From Desulforamulus hydrothermalis Lam5 = DSM 18033 (GTDB lineage Bacteria; Bacillota; Desulfotomaculia; Desulfotomaculales; Desulfotomaculaceae): a DNA stretch of 64,000 bases. Each line of letters begins with the position of its first letter. Within the stretch, counting starts at the first letter, position 1. A program made the translations under genes and the position numbers. The notes under the pieces are model-generated. The model did not search any database, was not told the origin of the DNA, and saw only the letters and a program-made list of their open reading frames with translations. The stretch spans positions 180,189 through 244,188 of the forward strand of contig NZ_CAOS01000011.1 of the NCBI RefSeq assembly GCF_000315365.1. Direction: 5' to 3'. Of the stretch, positions 1 through 8,760 are shown in pieces.

Positions 1-1671
1 CTGATAGTGGGTGCTTACTCTTTTGCCGGCACGCTGGCGGGTGCCGTGCGGGGTTTTGGCAAGCCGGCAGTGGCCGGCGGATTTTTGCTGGGGAATATCC
101 TGCTGACCATTTATGCAGCTGAGTACAGTGACTTAAAGAGTATACTGGCAGAAACAGCCGTGGCTACTTTGCTGTTTTTGTTGTTTCCTGCTGCCTGGCA
201 GGCAAAATTGCAGGAATACTTGCCCGGGTTTAAGAAAGAGGCGGCGGCACCCCGGCCGGTACAGGGCAACCGGCTGAGGGAGCTGACAGTGGAACGCATC
301 CGCAGTTGGGCTTCCGTATTTAATGAGTTAGCCAGGAGTTTTGCCCAGGTTTCCAGTACCGTACAGCAGAGCCAGGAGGATCACGGTTTGCAACAACTGT
401 TTGGGGAGCTGAGCAAAAAAGTTTGTGATGGATGCGCCCTTTACCGCACATGCTGGGAGAGAGATCTTTATCGTACCTGCCAGAACATGCTGGACATGCT
501 GTCGGTTGTAGAACTGCAGGGTAAAATTACCATTGACGACTTGTCCGATGACCTGAAAAAAAGGTGTGCCCGGCTGAAAGAAATGTCCATAACCCTTACT
601 TGCCTGTACGACACCTATAAAGTAAACAATTATTGGCACCGGCGACTGTTGGAAAGCAGGGAATTAGTTTCAGAACAATTAAAAGGGATTGCGCAAATTA
701 TGGAAAACATGTCCGGGGAATTGGAGTTTGATGCGGAGTTGAACGGGGAAATTGACGAAGCCCTGCGCAGCCGCTTTCATAAACTGGGCATACCGGTGGA
801 AGATGTGTATACACTGCATAAAGAGGACGGCTTGATGGAGGTGGGCGTGGTAAAACAAGCTTGCCATGGTGAAATGGCATGCCGTTTTACGGTTGCCCCG
901 GTGGTGTCAAAGGTGGTAGGCAGAAACTTTAATGTAGCCAGCACCAACTGCCAATTAAAGGAAGGGGAGGATAAATGCAGCTTTAAGCTATATCCCGCCC
1001 TGAAGTATATTTTGTCGGTCGGTGTGGCCAAAGTGGCTAAAGACGGCCAGGCTGTGTGCGGCGACAGTCATGCCGTCTTGCAACTGAAGGAGGGACGAAT
1101 GGCCCTGTTGCTATCGGACGGGATGGGAACAGGCGTTAAGGCAGCCAAAGAAAGCGGTACCATTATTTCTTTGTTGGAGCATTTGTTGGAATCGGGTTTT
1201 GGCCAGGACCTGGCTGTTAAAACCGTCAACTCCATTATGATGCTGCGCTCGGCGGAAGAAACCTTTTCTACGGTTGACCTGACGGTGGTGGATCTGTATA
1301 CCGGACATGCTTCTTTCCTTAAAATTGGTGCAGTACCCAGTTATATTTTACGGGGACGCCGGGTAACCGTTGTCAAAGCCAATTCACTGCCGGTGGGCGT
1401 TGTAGAGAATTTGCAGTTTGCAGCCATTAACCGGACGCTGGCTGCAGGGGATCTGCTGGTGATGGTCAGTGACGGTGTGTTGGATGCTTACCGGGGCAGT
1501 GATGCGGATCAAGACCGGTGGATGAGCGGGATAGTGCAGGGGCTTGGCCAGGTTGGGGCACAAGAAGCTGCCGAGAGGATTTTGCAGGCAGCCTGCAGTG
1601 CTGCCGGGGGCGGCATACCGGACGACATGGCAGTTATCACCGCCCGCCTACAAGAGGGGGATAATTTTTAG
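1..1671 (+). CDS. spoIIE: Stage II sporulation protein E (SpoIIE), 3' part
   Basis: SpoIIE is the membrane PP2C-type serine phosphatase that dephosphorylates SpoIIAA and so activates sigma-F in the forespore. The reading frame is open from the first base, so the N-terminus and most of its membrane segments lie upstream. Here the frame begins in the last hydrophobic segments (about the first 60 residues). A charged central region with several cysteines follows, then a C-terminal PP2C domain with GDSHAVLQL, LSDGMGTG and PDDMAVI near the end. About 556 codons are present, against roughly 800 in full-length homologues. The GTG at position 7 is only an internal codon. tilS and ftsH follow, the usual spoIIE-tilS-ftsH neighbourhood of Firmicutes. 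The identification is firm; only the start is missing. Confidence 0.95.
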   Translation: MIVGAYSFAGTLAGAVRGFGKPAVAGGFLLGNILLTIYAAEYSDLKSILAETAVATLLFLLFPAAWQAKLQEYLPGFKKEAAAPRPVQGNRLRELTVERIRSWASVFNELARSFAQVSSTVQQSQEDHGLQQLFGELSKKVCDGCALYRTCWERDLYRTCQNMLDMLSVVELQGKITIDDLSDDLKKRCARLKEMSITLTCLYDTYKVNNYWHRRLLESRELVSEQLKGIAQIMENMSGELEFDAELNGEIDEALRSRFHKLGIPVEDVYTLHKEDGLMEVGVVKQACHGEMACRFTVAPVVSKVVGRNFNVASTNCQLKEGEDKCSFKLYPALKYILSVGVAKVAKDGQAVCGDSHAVLQLKEGRMALLLSDGMGTGVKAAKESGTIISLLEHLLESGFGQDLAVKTVNSIMMLRSAEETFSTVDLTVVDLYTGHASFLKIGAVPSYILRGRRVTVVKANSLPVGVVENLQFAAINRTLAAGDLLVMVSDGVLDAYRGSDADQDRWMSGIVQGLGQVGAQEAAERILQAACSAAGGGIPDDMAVITARLQEGDNF

Positions 1672-1710
1672 CCGGCATGGCAGAGATAATAAACGAAAAT
1701 ATTGTTGATA

Positions 1711-2019
1711 CCGGGGTGACTTTTAGTCATCCCAGACTGTAGACAAAGGTTGTGAAACAAAGTGAGGTGGTTTTATGATCCCCTGCCGGCGACTTGTCGA
1801 AGCACCGGTAACAGCACTTGATGAGCGAAAGGAGCCATTGGGGGGGGCGCCCACAGGATGTGGGCGCCAGCCGAACCGGGCCAGGATGGCCCGTTTGAGG
1901 CGACCCCAAGGGCGACCGGAGCGAATCATAGTGCTGTCGGTGCGTAGACCGGAGCCAAAGGGGATCATAAACCACCGATAATGTTTGGCGACACTCCGGG
2001 GGGTGACTTTCAGTCACCC
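1711..2019 (+). repeat. Quasi-palindromic intergenic element, copy 1 (full length)
   Basis: The body (about 1734-1995) begins AGACTGTAGACAAA and ends with a degenerate inverted copy. Inside these is a second inverted pair, GTGGTTTTATGATCCCC at about 1769 and GGGGATCATAAACCAC at about 1961. The arms then pair imperfectly (GCACCG and ACAGCACT blocks on the left, AGTGCTGTCGGTGC on the right). The centre holds two strong adjacent hairpins, GGCGCCCAC/GTGGGCGCC and CGGGCC/GGCCCG, both with AGGAT loops. The body is bracketed by two similar direct copies of a hairpin, GGGTGAC-N5-GTCATCCC (1713-1733) and GGGTGAC-N5-GTCACCC (2001-2019). Short open frames inside recur in several frames of the other copies and follow the palindrome, so they are not genes. 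It fills the spoIIE-tilS gap. Confidence 0.85.
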
Positions 2020-2150
2020 TTCACAGCTTTGTACCTCCCTTAACCGGACGGTTGCAGACTAAACTTAGCGGCGGTTTATGTTGCGGGGAAGGAAATTGTT
2101 GCACTGTGTTGAACTTACTAAACATACAGAAATGAGGTAGGAGATCGCCC

Positions 2151-3572
2151 ATGGAGGTGTTGGATAAGGTTCGCCAAGAAATTGCCCGGCATAACATGAT
2201 TGAGCCGGGACAATTGATTGTTGTGGGAGTTTCCGGCGGGCCGGATTCAGTGGCGCTGTTGCATATCCTGCATACTTTGGCGGGGGAGTTGGGCATAAAA
2301 CTGCACGCAGCTCACTTGAATCACCGGTTCCGGGGGGAAGAAGCCCGGCAGGATGCCCTGTTTGTCAGGCAATTATGCTCCAACTGGGGTATACCGTGCA
2401 CCATCGAGGAACGCGATGTCCCGGGCTATGCCAGGCAAAAGCATTTATCTGCCCAGGTAGCAGCCAGAGAAGTACGCTACCGGTTTTTTTACGAAGTTCT
2501 GCAGGCCGCCGGGGGGCAAAAGATTGCCCTGGCTCACCAGGCTGACGACCAAGCAGAGTCGGTTTTGCTGAATCTGTTGCGCGGTGCGGGTGCCGGGGGG
2601 TTAGCAGGTATCCCGCCGGTACGGGACAATCTTATCATACGCCCCCTGCTAAGCCTGCGGCGGCAAGAGATTGAGCAGTATTGCCACAGGCAGCGAATCG
2701 GTTTCCGGACGGATAGTTCTAATTTAAAAACGGCCTACCGGAGAAATAAAATCAGGCATGTTTTGATACCTCTGCTGGAACGGGAGTATTCACCCGGGCT
2801 GGTAAATATTTTGGTGCGTACGGCTGAACAGCTGCGCACCGAGGATGAATTCATGGAACATTTGGCTGAACAGGCCTACAGACAGGTTTTGCTTACCCGG
2901 AACAGCCGCCGTTTAGAACTGGCCCGGGGAGAACTGGCCCGGCAACCGGTTGCCCTGGCCCGGCGGATTATCAGGCTGGCCTGGCAGGAGATCCGGGGCT
3001 CTAAACAGGATCTAACCTATGACCATGTTGAACGGTTGTTGGCACAGTTGCCGGGAGGGGGGCCGCAGCGGCACTGGGAACTGCCCGCCGGCATTACTGT
3101 TCGCTTGACCTATGACAGGCTAACCTTGTTGAAGGAGTACGGCCGTAATTCCCTTAACCTGCCTGTTTATCCCCTGCCGGTTCCCGGCAGCGTGGCGACC
3201 GCATCCGGCAGCACCATAACCAGCCTGTTGCTCAGGCGGCAGGATTTTACAGGCAACCCCCGGGAGCTGCCCGCCCACCAGGCGGTGCTGGACTATGCCC
3301 AAGTAACCCTGCCTCTGGCCGTCAGATTCAGGCAGGAGGGTGATGTGCTGGTGCCCTTTGGACTAGGCAAGCCGGTTAAACTAAAAAAAATACTTATTGA
3401 CCTTAAGATACCCAGACACCGGCGGGACAGCATTCCGCTGGTGGTGGAGCAAAAAACGGGCAGGATTTTATGGGTGGCCGGTATTCGCCTGGCCGACGGC
3501 GTAGGAATCAGTGAGACAACTGAAAAAATAATTCTATTGCGATTGGAAAATGGGCATCATAGTAATACATAA
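2151..3572 (+). CDS. tilS: tRNA(Ile)-lysidine synthase TilS
   Basis: TilS uses ATP to attach lysine to C34 of the CAU-anticodon tRNA(Ile), changing its codon reading from AUG to AUA. The N-terminal PP-loop ATPase motif SGGPDS is at residues 28-33. It is followed by HLNHRFRGEEARQDA and AHQADDQAESVLLNLLRG, typical of the N-type ATP pyrophosphatase domain. The C-terminal substrate-binding domain includes FGLGKPVKLKKILIDLKIPR. The length of 473 residues is normal. The ATG follows GGTAGGAG at a suitable distance. In many relatives hpt lies between tilS and ftsH; here there is no room for it and ftsH follows after 75 bases. Confidence 0.95.
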   Translation: MEVLDKVRQEIARHNMIEPGQLIVVGVSGGPDSVALLHILHTLAGELGIKLHAAHLNHRFRGEEARQDALFVRQLCSNWGIPCTIEERDVPGYARQKHLSAQVAAREVRYRFFYEVLQAAGGQKIALAHQADDQAESVLLNLLRGAGAGGLAGIPPVRDNLIIRPLLSLRRQEIEQYCHRQRIGFRTDSSNLKTAYRRNKIRHVLIPLLEREYSPGLVNILVRTAEQLRTEDEFMEHLAEQAYRQVLLTRNSRRLELARGELARQPVALARRIIRLAWQEIRGSKQDLTYDHVERLLAQLPGGGPQRHWELPAGITVRLTYDRLTLLKEYGRNSLNLPVYPLPVPGSVATASGSTITSLLLRRQDFTGNPRELPAHQAVLDYAQVTLPLAVRFRQEGDVLVPFGLGKPVKLKKILIDLKIPRHRRDSIPLVVEQKTGRILWVAGIRLADGVGISETTEKIILLRLENGHHSNT

Positions 3573-3573
3573 A

Positions 3574-3602
3574 TTGATAACAACTAGCTCTTGTGGTAAA
3601 AT
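3574..3602 (+). promoter_or_regulatory. Sigma-A type promoter for ftsH
   Basis: TTGATA at 3574-3579 and TAAAAT at 3597-3602 are separated by exactly 17 bases. The pair lies just after the tilS stop and 46 bases before the ftsH start, so ftsH probably has its own promoter besides any read-through. Confidence 0.65.
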
Positions 3603-3647
3603 ATTGATTATGTTGGGACTGGGCTTGACAGGGAGGAGTGACATTTT

Positions 3648-5474
3648 TTGAATAAGGTTCTGAAAAACCTTAGCATCTATCTTTTAATTGTGCTGGTTAT
3701 TATTTTTTTAATCCAGTTTACAGGGGAAAAGAAAAACGCGGTTGTGCCACTGCGGTATGACGAATTTATTACCGCATTAGGACAAAATAAAATTCAATAT
3801 GTTGAAATGACCACCGATAAATCAACCAACATGATTATCGGCAAGTTTAAAGACGGCCGGGATTTTCAAACCAACGGGCCTATTTTGGATCAGTCCTTAA
3901 TTCCTTTGCTGATGGAAAAAAATGTCCAGTTTAAACAAGTTCCCCCGCCGGAGCCTTCCTGGTGGACCGGTCTGTTAACAACTATGCTGCCCATTCTTAT
4001 TTTTGTGGCGCTGTTCTTCTTTATGATGCAGCAGAGCCAGGGCGGCGGCAACCGGGTAATGTCCTTCGGCAAAAGCAAAGCCAAGCTGCATACGGACGAA
4101 AAGAGAAAAGTAACTTTTGAAGATGTGGCGGGAGCGGACGAAGTAAAGGAAGAACTGGCTGAAATTGTAGATTATTTGAAAAATCCTAAAAAATTTAACG
4201 AAATCGGTGCCAAAATACCTAAAGGAGTGCTGTTATTCGGGCCTCCCGGCACCGGTAAAACTCTGCTGGCCAGGGCGGTGGCAGGTGAAGCGGGAGTGCC
4301 TTTCTTTTCCATTTCCGGTTCTGATTTTGTGGAAATGTTCGTGGGTGTAGGTGCTTCCCGGGTGCGTGATTTGTTTGAACAAGCCAAAAAAAATGCTCCC
4401 TGTATTGTATTTATAGATGAAATCGACGCCGTTGGCCGTCAGCGGGGCGCCGGTCTGGGCGGCGGCCATGACGAGCGGGAACAAACCCTTAACCAACTGC
4501 TGGTAGAAATGGATGGGTTTAATCCTAACGAGGGCATTATTATTGTGGCGGCTACCAACCGTCCGGATATTCTGGATCCGGCCTTGCTGCGACCCGGTCG
4601 CTTTGACCGGCAAGTTGTGGTGGACCAGCCGGATGTTAAGGGCAGAGAAGAAATTCTTAAGGTGCATGCCCGCGGCAAACCATTGGAGGAAGATGTAAAT
4701 TTAGAAGTGCTGGCCCGCCGGACACCGGGTTTTACCGGTGCAGATCTGGCCAATTTAATGAACGAGGCGGCCCTGCTGGCTGCCCGTTCCGGCAAGAACA
4801 AAATTGGCATGCGGGAACTGGAAGACTCGATTGAAAGAGTTATTGCCGGTCCGGAGAAAAAATCTAAAGTAATTTCCGAAAAGGAAAAACGCTTGGTTTC
4901 ATATCATGAAGCAGGCCATGCCCTGGTGGGCTACCTGTTGCCCAATACAGACCCGGTGCATAAGGTTTCTATTATTCCCCGGGGTCGGGCGGGCGGCTAT
5001 ACATTGTTGCTGCCCAAAGAAGACCGTTATTACATGACCAAATCCATGTTGCTGGATCAGGTAGTCATGCTGCTGGGCGGTCGGGTTGCGGAAGATGTGG
5101 TGCTGAAAGAAATCAGCACCGGCGCCCAAAATGACCTGGAGCGGGCCACCGGCATTGTCCGCCGCATGATTATGGAATACGGCATGAGCGAGGAGCTGGG
5201 GCCCCTCACCCTGGGGCATAAGCAAGATACCCCGTTCCTGGGCCGGGATATTGCCCGTGACCGCAATTACTCCGAAGAAGTGGCCTACGCCATTGACCGG
5301 GAAGTGCGCAAGATGATTGACCAGGCCTACGGTAAAGCGAAAGATTTGTTGACGAAACACAGGGATACCTTGGACAAAATTGCCGGGGTATTGATGGAAA
5401 AAGAAACCATTGAAGCGGAAGAATTTGCTCAATTAATGCGGGAATCCGGTTTGGAAAAACCGGTTATGGCATAA
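3648..5474 (+). CDS. ftsH: ATP-dependent zinc metalloprotease FtsH
   Basis: FtsH is a membrane-anchored hexameric AAA+ protease that degrades misfolded membrane proteins and selected regulators. Two membrane segments are visible (about residues 8-23 and 108-126) around an extracytoplasmic domain. The Walker A motif GPPGTGKT is at residues 198-205. Walker B (VFIDEID) and the second region of homology ([19 protein letters not shown]) follow. The zinc-binding HEAGH is at residues 420-424. The length of 608 residues is normal. The start is a TTG preceded by GGGAGGAG, which fits better than any downstream ATG. The gene appears monocistronic, with its own promoter upstream and a hairpin plus the ndk promoter downstream. 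Confidence 0.97.
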   Translation: MNKVLKNLSIYLLIVLVIIFLIQFTGEKKNAVVPLRYDEFITALGQNKIQYVEMTTDKSTNMIIGKFKDGRDFQTNGPILDQSLIPLLMEKNVQFKQVPPPEPSWWTGLLTTMLPILIFVALFFFMMQQSQGGGNRVMSFGKSKAKLHTDEKRKVTFEDVAGADEVKEELAEIVDYLKNPKKFNEIGAKIPKGVLLFGPPGTGKTLLARAVAGEAGVPFFSISGSDFVEMFVGVGASRVRDLFEQAKKNAPCIVFIDEIDAVGRQRGAGLGGGHDEREQTLNQLLVEMDGFNPNEGIIIVAATNRPDILDPALLRPGRFDRQVVVDQPDVKGREEILKVHARGKPLEEDVNLEVLARRTPGFTGADLANLMNEAALLAARSGKNKIGMRELEDSIERVIAGPEKKSKVISEKEKRLVSYHEAGHALVGYLLPNTDPVHKVSIIPRGRAGGYTLLLPKEDRYYMTKSMLLDQVVMLLGGRVAEDVVLKEISTGAQNDLERATGIVRRMIMEYGMSEELGPLTLGHKQDTPFLGRDIARDRNYSEEVAYAIDREVRKMIDQAYGKAKDLLTKHRDTLDKIAGVLMEKETIEAEEFAQLMRESGLEKPVMA

Positions 5475-5496
5475 CAGGCATGTATTATGCCAAACG

Positions 5497-5525
5497 TTGA
5501 CAGCCGGGGATTGACAGAATAATTT
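5497..5525 (+). promoter_or_regulatory. Sigma-A type promoter for ndk
   Basis: TTGACA at 5497-5502 and TAATTT at 5520-5525 have a 17-base spacer. The predicted transcript start falls just before the hairpin at 5533-5566, so that hairpin would sit at the extreme 5' end of the ndk message. Confidence 0.6.
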
Positions 5526-5532
5526 ATCGACT

Positions 5533-5566
5533 AAAGAGTGTGCCGCATAGCCGGCACACCTCTTTT
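5533..5566 (+). terminator. Hairpin with short T-run between ftsH and ndk
   Basis: AAAGAGTGTGCCG and CGGCACACCTCTTT form a near-perfect stem around a short loop and are followed by TTTT. It can end ftsH transcription. It also lies at the start of the predicted ndk transcript, so it may stabilise or attenuate that message instead. Confidence 0.6.
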
Positions 5567-5585
5567 GTATCAGGAGGAGGATAAT

Positions 5586-6035
5586 ATGGAACGCACTTAT
5601 TTAATGGTCAAACCCGACGGAGTTCAACGGGGACTGGTTGGTCAAATTATCAGCCGCTTTGAGCAAAGGGGCTACAAAATTGTCGGTTTGAAGATGATGC
5701 AAATTACCCGTGAGCTGGCAGAAAAGCATTACGGGGAACACGCAGGCAAGCCCTTTTTCCAGGGACTGGTTGACTTTATTACGTCCGGCCCGGTGGTGGC
5801 GATGGCAGTGGAAGGCAAGGATGTGGTGGCAACCGCCCGTGAAATGATGGGAGCAACCAACCCTCTAAAAGCCGCACCCGGCACCATTCGTGCAACCTAC
5901 GGAGTGGATGTGGGGCGCAATGTTATTCACGGCTCAGATTCGCCGGCCAGTGCCGAGAGGGAAATTGCCTTGTTCTTCCGGCCGGAGGAACTGGTGGATT
6001 ACGGGCGGGCCATTGATGCCTGGATTTACGAATAA
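5586..6035 (+). CDS. ndk: Nucleoside diphosphate kinase
   Basis: This enzyme moves the gamma-phosphate of ATP to other nucleoside diphosphates through a phosphohistidine. The protein has 149 residues, the family's normal length. The catalytic histidine is at residue 115 in RNVIHGSDS. The N-terminus [16 protein letters not shown] is typical. The ATG at 5586 is preceded by AGGAGGAGG, so an upstream in-frame start at about 5538 is unlikely. A shortened copy of the palindromic repeat follows the stop codon. Confidence 0.97.
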   Translation: MERTYLMVKPDGVQRGLVGQIISRFEQRGYKIVGLKMMQITRELAEKHYGEHAGKPFFQGLVDFITSGPVVAMAVEGKDVVATAREMMGATNPLKAAPGTIRATYGVDVGRNVIHGSDSPASAEREIALFFRPEELVDYGRAIDAWIYE

Positions 6036-6053
6036 GCTATAGAGATTATTTCT

Positions 6054-6231
6054 CCGGTAAAAGCCGGCTGGCCAAAGTGGTTTTATGATCCCCTGTCAGC
6101 ACTTGTCGAAGCACCGGCAGCCCCCCTGGCAAACGGGGCGAACCTCAGTGCTGTCGGTGCACAGACCGGAGCTAAAGGGGATGATAAACCACAGGCAATG
6201 TCCAAACCCTGGCCGGTTTAAATGTTGCCGG
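6054..6231 (+). repeat. Quasi-palindromic intergenic element, copy 2 (internally deleted)
   Basis: The body holds GTGGTTTTATGATCCCC at about 6079 and GGGGATGATAAACCAC at about 6177. The CACTTGTCGAAGCACC and CAGTGCTGTCGGTGC arms are present, but the two central hairpins are replaced by a short stretch. The outer ends are reduced to degenerate TGGCCAAA and TGTCCAAA. It is flanked by two CCGG-stem hairpins, CCGG-N6-CCGG at 6054-6067 and CCGG-N11-CCGG at 6213-6231, a weak version of the bracketing seen at copies 1, 3 and 5. It fills most of the gap between ndk and the next gene. Confidence 0.7.
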
Positions 6232-6324
6232 CTGTTTGTGTTTCAAAGACAACCGGAGATTTTTGTTTTGGATATAATAGTAAGGATGTATAGGCTTGCA
6301 AAAATACCACAGGAGGATGGATAG

Positions 6325-6717
6325 GTGGAACTGACAGTAGGCATGTGCCATGAAACAAGCACCACAGTAACAGAAAATCAGACCGCCATAGCCTATGGCA
6401 GCGGCGGGGTACGCGTGTTTGCCACCCCGGCCATGATTGGCTTGATGGAGAAGGCGGCGCTGGAACTGGCCGACCAATGCCTGCCGGCGGGACAAACCAC
6501 CGTAGGTACCCTGGTAAACGTTAAACATACTGCTGCCACGCCGGTGGGTATGCGGGTGGTAGCTAGGGCAACCCTCACGGAAATTGACGGCAAACGGCTG
6601 GTTTTCAGGGTGGAGGCAACGGATGAAACCGGTCCGGTTGGTGAAGGTACCCATGAACGTTTTATAATTAACCTGGAAAAATTCCTGCAAAAGGTAGAAA
6701 GCAAGCTCTCCCGATAA
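6325..6717 (+). CDS. Hotdog-fold thioesterase, fluoroacetyl-CoA thioesterase (FlK)-like
   Basis: The 130-residue protein resembles the small FlK-like thioesterases, with TPAMIGLMEKAALELAD, TVGTLVNVKHTAATPVG and GTHERFIINLEKF. These proteins hydrolyse acyl-CoA thioesters; the substrate cannot be told from sequence and need not be fluoroacetyl-CoA. The start is a GTG after AGGAGG. A TATAAT at 6273-6278 could be the -10 of its promoter, but no good -35 is visible. fhs follows about 90 bases later and may be separately transcribed. Confidence 0.8.
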   Translation: MELTVGMCHETSTTVTENQTAIAYGSGGVRVFATPAMIGLMEKAALELADQCLPAGQTTVGTLVNVKHTAATPVGMRVVARATLTEIDGKRLVFRVEATDETGPVGEGTHERFIINLEKFLQKVESKLSR

Positions 6718-6809
6718 GCCGTCAGCATAAAGACTGGCTCAATAGGCAGCCGGGCGGCCTTTCTTTTATTTTATAAGCAATCAAGGATGACGTGAGGGGG
6801 TTGGACAAG

Positions 6810-8513
6810 TTGAAGCATGTTCCCAGCGATTTAGAGATAGCTCAGGCCCATCAAATGCTGCCCATCAGCGAGGTGGCAGCCGGCATCGGTCTGGGGGAAG
6901 ATGATATTGACCTGTACGGCAAGTATAAGGCCAAGATTAAACTGGATGTCTTGCACAAGTTTCAAGACAGGCCCCAGGGCAAATTAATTGATGTTACCGC
7001 CATCACGCCGACGCCCCTGGGAGAAGGCAAAACGGTAACCACCATAGGCTTAACTCAGGGCTTGGGTAAAATAGGCAAAAGAGTTATTACTACCCTGCGT
7101 CAGCCTTCCATGGGCCCGGTTTTTGGCATTAAGGGCGGGGCGGCCGGCGGCGGCTATGCCCAGGTGGTGCCGATGGAAGATATTAATATACACTTTACCG
7201 GCGATATTCATGCGGTACAGGCTGCCAACAACCTGCTGGCGGCCATGATTGACACTTCCATCCTGCTGGGCAATCCCCTTAATATCGACCCGATGACAGT
7301 TATGTGGAACCGGGTATTGGATACCAACGACCGGGCTCTGCGGGATATTGTCATCGGTCTGGGCGGCAAAGAGAACGGCTACCCCCGCCAGACCGGCTTT
7401 GACATGGCGGTGGCCTCAGAGGTAATGGCTATTTTGGCGCTGGCTGAAAACCTGCATGACTTGCGCCGGCGCCTGGGCCGCATTGTAGTTGCCTATACTT
7501 ATGAGGGCAAACCGGTCACCGCCGAAGACCTCAAGGCGGCCGGGGCCATGACGGTCATCATGAAGGAAGCCCTGAAACCCAACCTGGTGCAAACCCTGGA
7601 GGGACAAGCCTGCATCATGCATGCAGGGCCTTTTGCCAATATCGCCCATGGCAACAACTCGGTACTGGCGGACAAAATTGCCCTTCGGCTGGCCGATTAT
7701 GTAGTAACTGAAAGCGGTTTCGGTTCTGACCTGGGCATGGAAAAATTTATGAATATCAAATGCCGCCAATCCGGCCTGCGGCCCAGCTGCGTGGTGATTA
7801 CCTGCACTATCCGGGCTTTAAAGATGCATGGCGGACTTGGCCATGTGGTGGCCGGCAAACCCCTGCCGGCAGAACTGACCCGGGAGAACCTGCCGGCGCT
7901 GGCCCAGGGTTGTGCCAACCTGGCGCACCATATTAAAGTGGCCGGTTACTTCGGGGTACCGGTAGTGGTGTCCATTAACCGCTTTTCCACTGACACGGAT
8001 GCGGAGGTGGCGTTGGTGCGGCAAAAGGCTTTGGAGGCAGGGGCTCTGGGCGCTTATCCCATTACCGTTTGGGCGGATGGCGGGGAAGGAGCTGTGGAGC
8101 TGGCCGAAGCAGTGGTTGCTGCCTGCGAAAAACCCGCTGATTTCCAACTGCTTTATCCGGATCACCTTAGTATTAAAGAAAAAATTGAGATTCTTGCCAC
8201 CAAGGTTTATAATGCGGACGGCGTGATCTATGAACCTTTGGCGGAAAGAAAAATTAAGCAATTTGAGGAACTTGGCCTGGGACGGTTGCCTATTTGCATG
8301 GCCAAAACCCACCTTTCTGTCAGCCACGACCCAGCCCGCAAGGGGTTGCCGCACAACTATCTGTTCCCCATCCGGGACATCCGGGCTTCGGTTGGGGCCG
8401 GTTTCCTGTATCCGCTGGCCGGTGCCATGCGGACCATGCCCGGGTTGGGCTCAAAACCGGCGGCCCACCAGGTGGACATAGACGAACAGGGCCGTACGGT
8501 AGGGTTGTTTTAG
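6810..8513 (+). CDS. fhs: Formate-tetrahydrofolate ligase
   Basis: Fhs makes 10-formyl-THF from formate, THF and ATP. It is the first methyl-branch step of the Wood-Ljungdahl pathway and also supplies purine synthesis. The phosphate-binding loop GEGKT is at residues 71-75 after TPTPLGEGKT. Other family signatures are RQPSMGPVFGIKGGAAGGG and NFANIAHGNNS-like GPFANIAHGNNS. I chose the TTG at 6810 because GAGGGGG lies 9 bases upstream and the protein then begins MKHVPSDLEIAQ like its relatives. An earlier GTG at 6792 would contain the ribosome-binding site. The resulting 567 residues are close to the family norm. No other Wood-Ljungdahl gene is in the window. Confidence 0.95.
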   Translation: MKHVPSDLEIAQAHQMLPISEVAAGIGLGEDDIDLYGKYKAKIKLDVLHKFQDRPQGKLIDVTAITPTPLGEGKTVTTIGLTQGLGKIGKRVITTLRQPSMGPVFGIKGGAAGGGYAQVVPMEDINIHFTGDIHAVQAANNLLAAMIDTSILLGNPLNIDPMTVMWNRVLDTNDRALRDIVIGLGGKENGYPRQTGFDMAVASEVMAILALAENLHDLRRRLGRIVVAYTYEGKPVTAEDLKAAGAMTVIMKEALKPNLVQTLEGQACIMHAGPFANIAHGNNSVLADKIALRLADYVVTESGFGSDLGMEKFMNIKCRQSGLRPSCVVITCTIRALKMHGGLGHVVAGKPLPAELTRENLPALAQGCANLAHHIKVAGYFGVPVVVSINRFSTDTDAEVALVRQKALEAGALGAYPITVWADGGEGAVELAEAVVAACEKPADFQLLYPDHLSIKEKIEILATKVYNADGVIYEPLAERKIKQFEELGLGRLPICMAKTHLSVSHDPARKGLPHNYLFPIRDIRASVGAGFLYPLAGAMRTMPGLGSKPAAHQVDIDEQGRTVGLF

Positions 8514-8531
8514 AGTAATTAAAAATAACAA

Positions 8532-8558
8532 ACCGGCGCCGTTTCTTGCGGTGCCGGT
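8532..8558 (+). terminator. Hairpin after fhs
   Basis: ACCGGCGCCG and CGGTGCCGGT form a strong stem 18 bases after the fhs stop. The T-run behind it is poor, so termination strength is uncertain. Confidence 0.5.
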
Positions 8559-8585
8559 CTACTTACTGATTATGCATGTAATAAT

Positions 8586-8750
8586 GGAATGAGTCTTGGC
8601 GTATAAGATATTCACCGTCCGCGAGTCCCGTCAATTGAGCAAACAGTAAGCATTATCGAACGTGGCTTACAAGAGATCAACCCGGAACCAGGACTGTGGC
8701 TAAAGACTCGGGCATTTGACCGAACAGTGGCTTCGCTGTGGGCAACAGGA
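8586..8750 (+). pseudogene. Remnant of the C-terminus of a MetE-type methionine synthase
   Basis: In one forward frame the sequence reads SLGV, then a stop codon, then DIHRPRVPSIEQ, and further on LW followed by LKTR. This matches the end of cobalamin-independent methionine synthase, which typically has GVYDIHSPxVPSxE and LWVNPDCGLKTRGW. The tyrosine position is a TAA stop at 8604-8606, and the zinc-ligand segment around NPDCG is deleted. No upstream part of the gene is present. It is therefore a dead fragment whose tail now overlaps the glpP ribosome-binding site. The match is from memory of the family and is short. Confidence 0.5.
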
Positions 8751-8760
8751 GGCAATAAGC

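Noticed and set aside
3573..3647. A missing hypoxanthine phosphoribosyltransferase (hpt) between tilS and ftsH
   Set aside because: The 75-base gap contains only a promoter. There is no trace of hpt, so this is a difference in gene order, not a broken gene.
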